Source: Gracilimonas sp964505215 (GTDB lineage Bacteria > Bacteroidota > Rhodothermia > Balneolales > Balneolaceae). From it: a stretch of DNA of 64,000 bases. Both the position numbers and the translations under genes were made by a program. The stretch covers positions 62,001-126,000 of the forward strand of contig CAZDGU010000004.1 in the NCBI GenBank assembly GCA_964505215.1, written 5' to 3'. Shown here piece by piece: positions 1-8,079 of this stretch (position 1 is its first letter; each line of letters starts with the position of its first letter). Under the pieces are notes generated by a model. It was not told the DNA's origin. It saw only the letters and a program-made list of their open reading frames with translations, and did no database searches.

Positions 1-1446
1 ACCTATAAATCCGGAAGTTATTGTTTCAATTTGTTCATTTCCGGAATATACGCCAAACGTAATTTGTGTTTGGGAACCGCCGGAAAGCTGATCGCCTGCA
101 ATTTTAACTAAGAACCTGCCTTCTACCGATTGTTGTGAAGGGATGTTTTGAAAACTTCCTAAAGGCACAATTTTTCCTTCAGGATGTTCTAATCGCAGTT
201 CATAATCTAAATCATCAAATGATTTATTGAGCACTTTCAGGTTATAAATATTACTGTAGGTGTTATTGGGCAGTTCTTGGAAAAGGGTGCCTGGTTCCCG
301 TAAAATGGTGGTGTCAATAGGCGTACGCTGCGTTAATAAAAACACGAATGCGGACAGTAGTACCAGTAATACTCCTGAGTAGCCGGCAACGCGGGGAGTT
401 AATATTTTTTGTTTTTGTTCGCGAATGGCATTTTCAGAAGAATAGCGAATGAGCCCGCGAGGTTTGTCGATTTTATCCATAACGGAGTCACAGGCATCAA
501 TACAAGCGGTGCAGTGCACACATTCCAGCTGGGTTCCGTTTCGGATGTCAATTCCCATGGGACACACTCGCACACACTGGAAGCAATCTATACAGTCGCC
601 AAATGTTTCGTTAGCGCTAAAGCCGAGGTCTTCGAGCGTGGCTTTGCGGTTTTGCAATTGGTAACGGTCTTTAACGGAAGCGCGTGATTCTCCGCGCTCA
701 TAGTCATACATCACGTTGATGGAGTTATTGTCGAGCATTACGGATTGCATACGCCCGTAGGGACACACAAAGTGGCATACCTGCTCGCGCATAAAAGCAA
801 ATACGCCATAAAAAACACCGCTGAATATGACCATGGAGCTTAACCCGGCCAGGTGTTCTGAGGGCGGATCGGTGATAATTTCAATCAGCTCATCAGAGCC
901 AATAATGTAGGCTAAAAACATATTTGAAATCAGAAAGGCAATGCCAAAGAAAATGACATGTTTGGTCGTTTTTTTTCTGATTTTTTCGAAGTCCCAATCT
1001 GCTTTATTTAACCGAATTTGAGCGGCCGCATCTCCCTCAATCCAGTATTCAATCCGCCTGAAGACCATTTCCATAAAAATAGTTTGCGGGCAGGCCCAAC
1101 CGCACCAAAGCCGGCCAAAAACAGCGGTAAAAAGTACAATGAAAAGAATAAAGGTAAGCATCCCAAACAGCAGCAGGTGTAAATCCTGGGGCCAGAAGGT
1201 AACCCCAAACAGCACAAACTTCCGTTCAATAATATTGAGTAGCAGCAGCGGATTGCCGTTAATGGTTATAAAAGGCCCCGAAAAAAAGAAAGCAAGCAGC
1301 AGTACAGCTACTACATTTCGGGCTTTATAATATCTTCCGCTGGGTTTTTTGGGGAAAATCCAGTTTCGTTTACCTTCTTCGTTTACGGTTGAAAGGTGAT
1401 CGCGAAATTTTTGCTTATCGGTACGGCGTTCTGATATGGATGCCAT
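1..1446 (-). CDS. ccoG: CcoG/FixG-type cytochrome c oxidase accessory protein (3' end outside window)
   Basis: Polyferredoxin-like membrane protein that helps cbb3 oxidase assembly, probably by reducing copper for the CuB site (family knowledge). I translated the open frame from the ATG at 1446. Seen: two hydrophobic segments around residues 45-110, the CcoG signature FGRLWCGWACPQTIF between them and a cytoplasmic loop, and two ferredoxin-like clusters with CIDCFQCVRVCP and CVHCTACIDAC near residues 285-330. The rest toward base 1 is the C-terminal Ig-like part. About 482 codons are present, close to full family length, so only a short tail is missing. It follows ccoP by 176 bp in the same direction and is probably the last or next-to-last gene of the cco operon; ccoH, normally next, would lie beyond the window edge. 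Confidence 0.95.
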   Translation of the reverse strand, partial: MASISERRTDKQKFRDHLSTVNEEGKRNWIFPKKPSGRYYKARNVVAVLLLAFFFSGPFITINGNPLLLLNIIERKFVLFGVTFWPQDLHLLLFGMLTFILFIVLFTAVFGRLWCGWACPQTIFMEMVFRRIEYWIEGDAAAQIRLNKADWDFEKIRKKTTKHVIFFGIAFLISNMFLAYIIGSDELIEIITDPPSEHLAGLSSMVIFSGVFYGVFAFMREQVCHFVCPYGRMQSVMLDNNSINVMYDYERGESRASVKDRYQLQNRKATLEDLGFSANETFGDCIDCFQCVRVCPMGIDIRNGTQLECVHCTACIDACDSVMDKIDKPRGLIRYSSENAIREQKQKILTPRVAGYSGVLLVLLSAFVFLLTQRTPIDTTILREPGTLFQELPNNTYSNIYNLKVLNKSFDDLDYELRLEHPEGKIVPLGSFQNIPSQQSVEGRFLVKIAGDQLSGGSQTQITFGVYSGNEQIETITSGFIG

Positions 1447-1622
1447 AATAAATTACCTCTTGTTTATCAGACCTCTATTAAATGCTAATAATAAAACCCA
1501 ATTGTAAGGTTTTGATGAACCGGGTTCGTGAAAGATGGAAAAATAAAGTTTGGAGCAAGCATGAAGCCTGCTCCAAAGAAGTTTCAAAAATATATAAGTG
1601 AATAATCTGTGTGAATATTCGC

Positions 1623-2228
1623 TTATTCTAACGTACAGGGAACGGCCCGGTTTGGATCGGCAGCTTTTGCACCGGCCGGATTTGTGCCCTGTATAGATGC
1701 AATATAACTGATTAAGCTTTGCACTTTTTCGTTGGGTATTCTGGCACCGCTTCCGTAGGCAATCATCCCTTTATCGGGAAACCCTTCGATAATGCTGGTG
1801 GCCATTTCTTCGGCAGAACAACCGTGAATCCAGAGCTCGTCTGTCAGGTTTGGGCCCACAAGACCTTCGCCTTCTGCACCGTGGCAGGTGTAACAAAGGT
1901 TTGCGTTGCTCATAAATATTTCCTTGCCTTCGGCAATACGTGCCTCGTCGTCCAAATAAGCCCAGGTGAAATCACTTTCGCCTTGGGCATCGGAGTCGCC
2001 GCCGGTGTTCAGATTATATTTTTCGGCGGCAGCAGCCATTTCCTGCTCGTAGAGCTCTTCTTGGGTAGGACCGCCCAGCATATAATAATACACCATGTAG
2101 CCTACACCCCACGCTATGGTAACATAGAACAGCCAAATCCACCAAACCGGCATGTGGTTGTCCAGTTCTCTGATTCCATCGTACTCGTGGTCGAGCAGCA
2201 GATCTTTTTCGTCGTCTAATACTTTCAT
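1623..2228 (-). CDS. ccoP: cbb3 oxidase cytochrome c subunit CcoP, short single-haem form
   Basis: Membrane-anchored c-type cytochrome of the cbb3 oxidase, passing electrons toward CcoO/CcoN. The N-terminus has the CcoP-type segment GIRELDNHMPVWW followed by one membrane helix (about residues 28-52). The periplasmic part holds one haem motif, CYTCH at 112-116, with GEGLVGPNL after it and a possible Met ligand in KGMIAYG. Canonical CcoP is near 300 aa with two CxxCH motifs; this one is 201 aa with one. The frame is intact, so it is a reduced form and not a frameshifted one. Its start overlaps the ccoQ stop by 4 bp, indicating translational coupling. Confidence 0.93.
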   Translation of the reverse strand: MKVLDDEKDLLLDHEYDGIRELDNHMPVWWIWLFYVTIAWGVGYMVYYYMLGGPTQEELYEQEMAAAAEKYNLNTGGDSDAQGESDFTWAYLDDEARIAEGKEIFMSNANLCYTCHGAEGEGLVGPNLTDELWIHGCSAEEMATSIIEGFPDKGMIAYGSGARIPNEKVQSLISYIASIQGTNPAGAKAADPNRAVPCTLE

Positions 2229-2413
2229 TGCTCTGATTGATTATAGTTCATGGTGTCGTCTTCTAAAGGCAAGCGGGCCGCATCATCCCAATAATGTTTT
2301 CCTTTTTTGATGAGGTAAATAACCATCACCACAAAAAAAACGAAAAACAAAATGAGAGAGATTGTCGGGAAAATGCCTATGTCTTCAATGGCTCTAAGTA
2401 CGTTCTTATGCAT
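2225..2413 (-). CDS. ccoQ: cbb3 oxidase small subunit CcoQ/FixQ
   Basis: A 62-aa single-helix membrane protein (helix about residues 14-35) with a charged C-terminal tail containing the motif KGKHYWDDAARLPLEDD, typical of FixQ-like subunits (compare the usual DEAARLPLDD end). It stabilises the cbb3 complex. It overlaps ccoNO by one base and ccoP by four, so it is translated as part of the tight operon. The size and position between CcoO and CcoP make the assignment secure although sequence conservation in this family is low. Confidence 0.88.
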   Translation of the reverse strand: MHKNVLRAIEDIGIFPTISLILFFVFFVVMVIYLIKKGKHYWDDAARLPLEDDTMNYNQSEQ

Positions 2414-4617
2414 TATTGATCCTCTTGTTGAGGTTTGAAGTTAGCCTGAATTCGCTTTCCGGAAGGGAGTGATTCCCACGGATTCTTTTCGCCTTTAATA
2501 TCAATTCCAAGACGCTGCATGTAGGCAATGATGGCAATGATTTTCTTGTCGGAAGTAATTTTAATTCCATCAATTTCATCGAAACCATTTTCGCTGAGCC
2601 CTTGGGTAATTTGCTCAGCTTGTGCCTCCATATCACGAAGAGCAAGGTCTTCATAACCGGATGAATAAGGTACACCTACGCGTTGTAGTGCCTTAATTTT
2701 ATTCGAGATGCTGCCTTTATCCATATCTTCGGTGTACAACCAGGTGTAAGCCGGCATAATGGAACCCGGACTGGTAGAGGTTGGATCGTACATGTGGCGC
2801 ACGTGCCAGGAGTCGGGATACTTACCACCCAAGCGGTGTAAATCGGGCCCGGTACGTTTTGAGCCCCATAAAAATGGATGATCGTACACAAACTCACCTG
2901 CTTTGGAATATTCGCCATAGCGCTCTGTTTCTGAACGGAAAGGACGAATCATTTGCGAGTGGCAGTTATTACAGCCTTCAGCAATATAAATATCACGGCC
3001 TTCTAACTCTAAAGGCGTGTAAGGTTTTACACTGGCAATGGTGGGCACGTTCGATTTAATTAGTGCGGTAGGCACATACTCAATAATACCGCCAATCGAG
3101 ATTACCACTAACACCAGTACGGTAAGCTGTAAAGGACGAGATTCTAACCTACGGTGCCATGATTCTTTTTGGCCTGCAGCCGGGTTGATAATAGCCTGCG
3201 CTTCATCAACTTCCATTTTTTCGAGAGAGCCTTGTCGGGCTGTTTTAAAGATATTGAAACTACCTATTGATGCTCCAATAATAAACAAGGTTCCGCCAAT
3301 GGCACGCATCGCATACATCGGCATGATTTGCTGTACGGTTTCCAAAAAGTTAGGATACTGCAGTAAACCTTCAGCTGTAAACTGTTTCCACATCAGGCTT
3401 TGGGCAATTCCGCCCCAGTACATGGGAATCACATAAAATATTGCACCCATGGTAGCAAACCAGAAGTGTATGTTTGCCAGCTTCACAGAGTAAAGCTTAG
3501 TCTTATAAATTCTCGGGGTTATGTAATACAACATCGCGAAAGTTAACCCACCATTCCACAGAAGCGCACCGTTGTGTACGTGTGCAATAATATAATCTGA
3601 GTAGTGAGCAATAGCACTTACGTTAGCAATAGAAAGCATGGGGCCTTCAAAAGTAACCATTCCGTAGGCGGTTACTCCCACTACCAGGAACTTCAGCACC
3701 GGATCTTCGCGAACCCGATCCCAGGCTCCGCGCAGTGTGAGCAATCCGTTCAACATACCTCCCCAGCTTGGGGCAATAAGCATTAAGCTAAATACGGTTC
3801 CCAAAGCCTGAACCCAGCCCGGAAGCGCGGTATAAAGCAAGTGGTGCGGACCTGCCCAGATGTAAATAAAAATCAGTGACCAAAAGTGAACAATAGACAA
3901 CCGGTATGAGAAAATGGGACGATTTGCCGCTTTCGGGATGAAATAATACATAATGCCCAAAAAGGGAGTGGTAAGGAAAAAGGCGACCGCGTTATGCCCG
4001 TACCACCACTGGACCAGCGCATCCTGAACGCCGGCATAAACCGGATAACTTTTAAGAAGCGTAGCAGGGACTTCAAATGAGTTTACCACGTGCAGCACGG
4101 CAACGGTTACAAAAGTAGCAATATAAAACCAGATGGCTACATAAAGGTGCTTTTCGCGCCGCTTCATGATAGTCATAATCATATTGATACCGAAAATGAC
4201 CCAAATTATGGTAATAGCAATATCAATAGGCCATTCCAGCTCGGCATATTCTTTACTGGTATTAAAACCAAAAGGAAGCGTAAGCACGGCAGAAAGAATA
4301 ATTGCCTGCCAGCCCCAGAAGTGGATATTACTCAGCTTTTGGCTCCACATAGGGGCTTTACAAAGCCGTGGAAGAGAGTAATACACTCCATAAAAAATAG
4401 CATTTCCTGCAAAGGCAAAAATTACTGCGTTGGTGTGCAGGGGCCTTAAACGTCCGTAAGAAAGCTCGGGAATAAAGCCGAGGAAATCCGGAAAAATAAG
4501 TTTAAGGGCAACGATGAGCCCAACGGTAAATCCAATTAAGCCCCAGGCGATGGCGGCTACTCCGAATTTCCGTACTACATCGTTATCGTAATGAAAGGTT
4601 TGTAATGTTGATGACAT
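2413..4617 (-). CDS. ccoNO: cbb3-type cytochrome c oxidase, fused CcoN-CcoO subunit
   Basis: Catalytic haem-copper subunit joined to the monohaem cytochrome subunit in one 734-aa chain; it reduces O2 to water with high affinity and pumps protons. The CcoN part (about 1-490) has around 12 membrane helices and histidines of the metal sites in WWYGHNAVAFFLTTP, WAGPHHLLYTALP and IIAHVHNGALLWNGG. The CcoO part starts after a helix at about 500-520 and carries CNNCH at 549-553 followed by SQMIRPF and a Met-containing GSIMPAYTWL segment. CcoN and CcoO are separate in proteobacteria; the fusion is common in Bacteroidota. The start codon overlaps the ccoS stop (TAATG). Confidence 0.97.
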   Translation of the reverse strand: MSSTLQTFHYDNDVVRKFGVAAIAWGLIGFTVGLIVALKLIFPDFLGFIPELSYGRLRPLHTNAVIFAFAGNAIFYGVYYSLPRLCKAPMWSQKLSNIHFWGWQAIILSAVLTLPFGFNTSKEYAELEWPIDIAITIIWVIFGINMIMTIMKRREKHLYVAIWFYIATFVTVAVLHVVNSFEVPATLLKSYPVYAGVQDALVQWWYGHNAVAFFLTTPFLGIMYYFIPKAANRPIFSYRLSIVHFWSLIFIYIWAGPHHLLYTALPGWVQALGTVFSLMLIAPSWGGMLNGLLTLRGAWDRVREDPVLKFLVVGVTAYGMVTFEGPMLSIANVSAIAHYSDYIIAHVHNGALLWNGGLTFAMLYYITPRIYKTKLYSVKLANIHFWFATMGAIFYVIPMYWGGIAQSLMWKQFTAEGLLQYPNFLETVQQIMPMYAMRAIGGTLFIIGASIGSFNIFKTARQGSLEKMEVDEAQAIINPAAGQKESWHRRLESRPLQLTVLVLVVISIGGIIEYVPTALIKSNVPTIASVKPYTPLELEGRDIYIAEGCNNCHSQMIRPFRSETERYGEYSKAGEFVYDHPFLWGSKRTGPDLHRLGGKYPDSWHVRHMYDPTSTSPGSIMPAYTWLYTEDMDKGSISNKIKALQRVGVPYSSGYEDLALRDMEAQAEQITQGLSENGFDEIDGIKITSDKKIIAIIAYMQRLGIDIKGEKNPWESLPSGKRIQANFKPQQEDQ

Positions 4618-4799
4618 TAATCATCCCGATTTTTTGAGTTAGTAGTTGATTTGTTCTTTTTTTTGTCGTCAAACAACACCCGCATAGAAGGAGTGTATTG
4701 ATCGTCAAACTGGCCGCTTCTTACTGCCCAGAAAAATAATCCCAGAAACAATAAGGCAACCAATAAGCTGAAGCCCACTAACAGGTAAATTACACCCAT
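4617..4799 (-). CDS. ccoS: cbb3 oxidase maturation protein CcoS
   Basis: A 60-aa protein with one N-terminal membrane helix and the CcoS hallmark WAVRSGQFDD at about residues 25-34, followed by a charged tail. CcoS is needed for insertion of haem and copper cofactors into the oxidase (family knowledge). Its start lies 10 bp inside the end of ccoI and its stop overlaps the ccoNO start by one base, so the gene is coupled on both sides. Confidence 0.93.
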   Translation of the reverse strand: MGVIYLLVGFSLLVALLFLGLFFWAVRSGQFDDQYTPSMRVLFDDKKKNKSTTNSKNRDD

Positions 4800-7258
4800 A
4801 AGCGTAACCTTAATTTCTTTGCTTTATAACGTGTGGTTATAAAAGTAAATACCATAACGCTGATTGAACTTAAAGGCATTAATATTGCTGCTACCAGAGG
4901 TGATAAATACCCAGTTACGGCAAAAGATAATCCAATAGTATTATAAAGTAGTGAAAGCGCAAAACTTGCCAAGATAATATTCATACTTATTTGTGAAAAC
5001 TGTATGAAGCGAGTTAAATTCTTTAGCGATTCTCCTTCCAAAATAGCATCACAAGCCGGAGAAAAAGAGCTGATATCATCCGATAAAGCTATTCCAAAAT
5101 CACTTTGCCTTAATGCTCCGGCATCATTCAACCCATCACCCACCATTACAACATGATCTCCATTTTGCTGAAGCTGCTGTATAAATTCCAGTTTTTCCTG
5201 GGGTGATTGGTTGAAGAGCAGAGCATCTGAATTTCTAAAATACTGTTCAAAATCTGCTTTTTGGGATTCATTATCGCCGGACAAAAGGTAGGTGCGAAAG
5301 GTAGATTTCAGGTTTTTTAATACCTGTTTTACACCTTCTCTTAATCCGCTTTTCAATTCATAATAGCCGAGATACTCCCCGCTTATAGCAACGTGTGCCA
5401 GCGAGCCGGCTACCTCTTCATCTGCTATTTCATGCAAAGAAAGCTGAGTTTGCTCCTCTAAAAAGCGGCGAGAGCCTATACAAACGATGTGCTCTCCAAA
5501 AGCTGCAAAAATGCCTTTTCCGGCAACTTCATAAAAGCTGTCAGGCTTATGCAAGCCTTTGTTACCGAGTGATTCGGGCCGGGTGAAATCTGCAATTCTT
5601 CGGCTGATGGGATGGATAGACTGCCTGCCGGCTGCGTGAATAAGTTGTGATTGCTCATCGTTTAAATCTTTTCCGTGAAAAGTAATTTCGGTTTCATCTT
5701 TGTTGGTAAGTGTACCGGTTTTATCAAAAACTACCGCCGAGGCTTTGGATAGATTTTCTAACAGCAGATGATTCTTTACAAAAAAACCATTTAAAGACAA
5801 TACGTTTAGGGTTGAACCAAGCGTGAATGGCGTAGAAAGTGCCAGCGCACAAGGGCAGGCAATAATCAACACGGCCGTAAAAACGGAGAGGGCTTGCTCC
5901 ATACCCGCCGTTTGCAACCAATACATGCCCGATAAAAAGGCAATTCCCAATACGGCAACGGTAAAATATGGGCTGATGCGATCAGCAAAACTTGTGAGCT
6001 TTAGCTCTTTATCGTTGTTTGTGAAGGCCTCATGATTCCAAAGCTTGGTGAGATAGCTGTTTTCAACTTCGGTCTCAGTTTTCAGGGAAGCAGAGGCGCC
6101 ATGTAAACGCGCTCCGGCAAAAATACTGTCATTTTTATGGACTTCAATAGGCTCCGACTCGCCTGTAATAAAGCTGTAGTCAACAAAGGCGTGGTCGCTC
6201 AGCAGGATGGAATCGCAAGGTACCAGTTCCTGATTGCGCAGCTGAATGTGCATGCCCGGCTTTAGTTTATCTAAGGAAACGGATTTTTCGGCTCCATTAT
6301 CATCAATAACATGAACGGCAATGGGAAGATATGATTTATAATCACGGTTGAAAGAAAGGCGGTTAAAGGTTTTCTGCTGAACCAGTTTTCCAATCAACAA
6401 AAAGAACAGAAGACCGGTGAATGAATCCATGTATCCAGTGCCGGTGCCCGTTACAATTTCATACACGCTGCGCGTAAAAAGGGCAACAATTCCGATAGAA
6501 ATTGGGACATCGAGATTCACCCCGCGCTGACTTAAAGCCGCAAAAGCAGACTTTAAATAATCGCTGCTGCTGTAAAAAAGTACGGGGAGCGCAAGAATGA
6601 TATTTAGGGCTCCAAAAAAGATATAAAACTCATCGTCCAATCCGCTGTTGCCAATGTCTAAATAATCCGGAAAACTGAACAGCATGATATTCCCAAAGGC
6701 AAATCCGGCTACGGCTAATTTAAGCCACAGCGAACGGTTTTGGTGTGATTTGTCCGACTTTGAGTCCAGCTTTTCAAGTTGTATTTCCGGCTCATAACCT
6801 AATGTTACCAGCTGTTCTACTACATTTCGGAGCGTCGTTTTTTCCGTATTAATAAGCAGAGAAAGTTCTCTTTTCAGAAAATTCACCCCGCTTTGGAGAA
6901 CGCCTTCATCCAGCTTTTGGAGATTTTCGAGCAGCCACACGCACGAAGTACAGTGAATATTGGGGATGTACAGAGAAATGGAAAGCTGTTCGTTATTTCT
7001 AAAATCCGAAATACGGTCAATCACTTCTTCATCTTCCAAATAGTCGAAACGGGAGCGGTGCTTTGTGTTTTGGAGTGAAACGCCCGGGGTTTCTTCAAAA
7101 TCGTAATAGGAACAAAGTCCGCTTTGGTCTAAAATCTGATAAGCCGTTTGGCAGCCGGTGCAGCAAAACATTTTATCGTCGAACTGCACTTTTTCCGAAA
7201 CGCAGTCTTCTCCGCAATGATAGCACCGGTGGGCAGTAATGGCAGCTGAGATAGACAT
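4790..7258 (-). CDS. ccoI: CcoI/FixI copper-transporting P1B-type ATPase
   Basis: Membrane ATPase that supplies copper for cbb3 oxidase assembly. The 822-aa chain begins with a cysteine-rich zinc-ribbon-like segment (C12, C15, C19, C32, C33, C36) typical of the CcoI subgroup, then a heavy-metal-associated domain with CTSC at 103-106, eight predicted membrane helices with the metal-binding ACPCALALS motif, the phosphorylation motif DKTGT, and the hinge GDGLND. The long cysteine-rich N-terminus separates it from CopA. It lies 24 bp after the Rrf2 regulator gene and overlaps ccoS, so it is the first structural gene of the operon. Confidence 0.95.
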   Translation of the reverse strand: MSISAAITAHRCYHCGEDCVSEKVQFDDKMFCCTGCQTAYQILDQSGLCSYYDFEETPGVSLQNTKHRSRFDYLEDEEVIDRISDFRNNEQLSISLYIPNIHCTSCVWLLENLQKLDEGVLQSGVNFLKRELSLLINTEKTTLRNVVEQLVTLGYEPEIQLEKLDSKSDKSHQNRSLWLKLAVAGFAFGNIMLFSFPDYLDIGNSGLDDEFYIFFGALNIILALPVLFYSSSDYLKSAFAALSQRGVNLDVPISIGIVALFTRSVYEIVTGTGTGYMDSFTGLLFFLLIGKLVQQKTFNRLSFNRDYKSYLPIAVHVIDDNGAEKSVSLDKLKPGMHIQLRNQELVPCDSILLSDHAFVDYSFITGESEPIEVHKNDSIFAGARLHGASASLKTETEVENSYLTKLWNHEAFTNNDKELKLTSFADRISPYFTVAVLGIAFLSGMYWLQTAGMEQALSVFTAVLIIACPCALALSTPFTLGSTLNVLSLNGFFVKNHLLLENLSKASAVVFDKTGTLTNKDETEITFHGKDLNDEQSQLIHAAGRQSIHPISRRIADFTRPESLGNKGLHKPDSFYEVAGKGIFAAFGEHIVCIGSRRFLEEQTQLSLHEIADEEVAGSLAHVAISGEYLGYYELKSGLREGVKQVLKNLKSTFRTYLLSGDNESQKADFEQYFRNSDALLFNQSPQEKLEFIQQLQQNGDHVVMVGDGLNDAGALRQSDFGIALSDDISSFSPACDAILEGESLKNLTRFIQFSQISMNIILASFALSLLYNTIGLSFAVTGYLSPLVAAILMPLSSISVMVFTFITTRYKAKKLRLRLWV

Positions 7259-7282
7259 ACTATAATTATAAAGAAAAAAATA

Positions 7283-7741
7283 TTAATGGTGTGATTTTCC
7301 GGAAAATTGAAGCCGAAGGTCGAACCAGGCCTGACTTGTGTCTTCATCAATTTTTGCAAACGTAGTTTCGGTGAGCCAGTTTTTAATTTTATCTCGCTCG
7401 GCTGACCAAAACCTATGAAAAGGGCAGGGTTCTACTTCGCCGCAACCGTCTATGCCCATAAAGCATTTACTGAAAAAGGCGGTGCCGTCAATAGCCGCAA
7501 TTACGTCCATCATGGTGATTTCAGACGTGGGCTTTGCCAAGGAAACGCCGCCATTCAAGCCGCGTTGCGATTTTATAATGCCCGGTTCTTTGAGCTTAGC
7601 TAGTACTTGCGATAAATATGCCGATGGGCAGTTCAAAGATCTGGATAAGTAAGAAGCGGAAACAGCCCGGTCATCAGGCTGTTTTGACAAAGCTATAATT
7701 GCTGAAATAGCGTACTGAGCGCCCTGAGAAATTAACCTCAT
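7283..7741 (-). CDS. Rrf2-family transcriptional regulator with cysteine triad
   Basis: A 152-aa winged-helix regulator. N-terminal Rrf2 features are clear: ISQGAQYAISAIIALSK, the recognition region with CPSAYLSQVLAKL, and RGLNGGVSLAKP. Three cysteines (C93, C100, C106) with H109 lie in the segment where IscR, NsrR and RirA bind an Fe-S cluster; spacing is Cx6Cx5C, one residue longer than the Cx5Cx5C I recall for IscR/NsrR. It is 24 bp upstream of ccoI and starts the cco operon, so it probably controls it in response to iron-sulfur status, NO or oxygen (inference). The start ATG at 7741 gives the usual family N-terminus MRLISQ. Confidence 0.9.
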   Translation of the reverse strand: MRLISQGAQYAISAIIALSKQPDDRAVSASYLSRSLNCPSAYLSQVLAKLKEPGIIKSQRGLNGGVSLAKPTSEITMMDVIAAIDGTAFFSKCFMGIDGCGEVEPCPFHRFWSAERDKIKNWLTETTFAKIDEDTSQAWFDLRLQFSGKSHH

Positions 7742-8079
7742 TCCACGGTTTTAAATTCAGATGATCAAATTATAATATCAGTATTAGATTTTACGGGCTT
7801 TCCACATCAGATTCAAGGGCGAAAGTATTTTTTGTAAGTGGTTTTATGTGCATGATGGAGAACTGATTATCGATTTTAAGCTTATGGTTCGGTTGTTCAT
7901 TTTCCTTGTTTACTGTGTTGCTTTGAGAAGGTTATATCAGAGATATCTGTATTTTTATGAGGCTACAATTTACCGTGTGGTTGGCGATTTGCTTTGGATA
8001 TGTGAATAATTCACCCCAAAAAGAAAAGCCCGTTTTGAATTAACAAAACGGGCTTTTTTAAAAATTTAAAGATCACTGT
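7742..8079. other. Intergenic gap between the cco operon and the first SusCD locus
   Basis: 338 bp without a convincing gene. The left part must hold the promoter of the Rrf2-cco operon (read leftward): an AT-rich stretch at about 7765-7785 reads TATTATAATTTGATC on the minus strand, which resembles a -10/-7 region and contains a half FNR-like TTGAT, but no full FNR box is visible. The right end holds the susD terminator listed separately. The middle shows nothing I recognise. Confidence 0.4.
8021..8060 (-). terminator. Intrinsic terminator after the first susD
   Basis: Inverted repeat AAAAGCCCGTTTTG ... CAAAACGGGCTTTT with a 5-7 base loop, followed on the minus strand by a T-rich run. It lies 20 bp past the susD stop codon and closes the leftward susC-susD operon. 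Confidence 0.9.

Noticed and set aside
409..687. Open frames on the plus strand at the left edge
   Set aside because: They lie opposite the ccoG Fe-S cluster region, which reads as a continuous conserved protein on the minus strand.
1719..2219. 166-codon open frame on the plus strand
   Set aside because: Fully antisense to ccoP, whose haem motif and membrane segment are clear; the frame has no family features.
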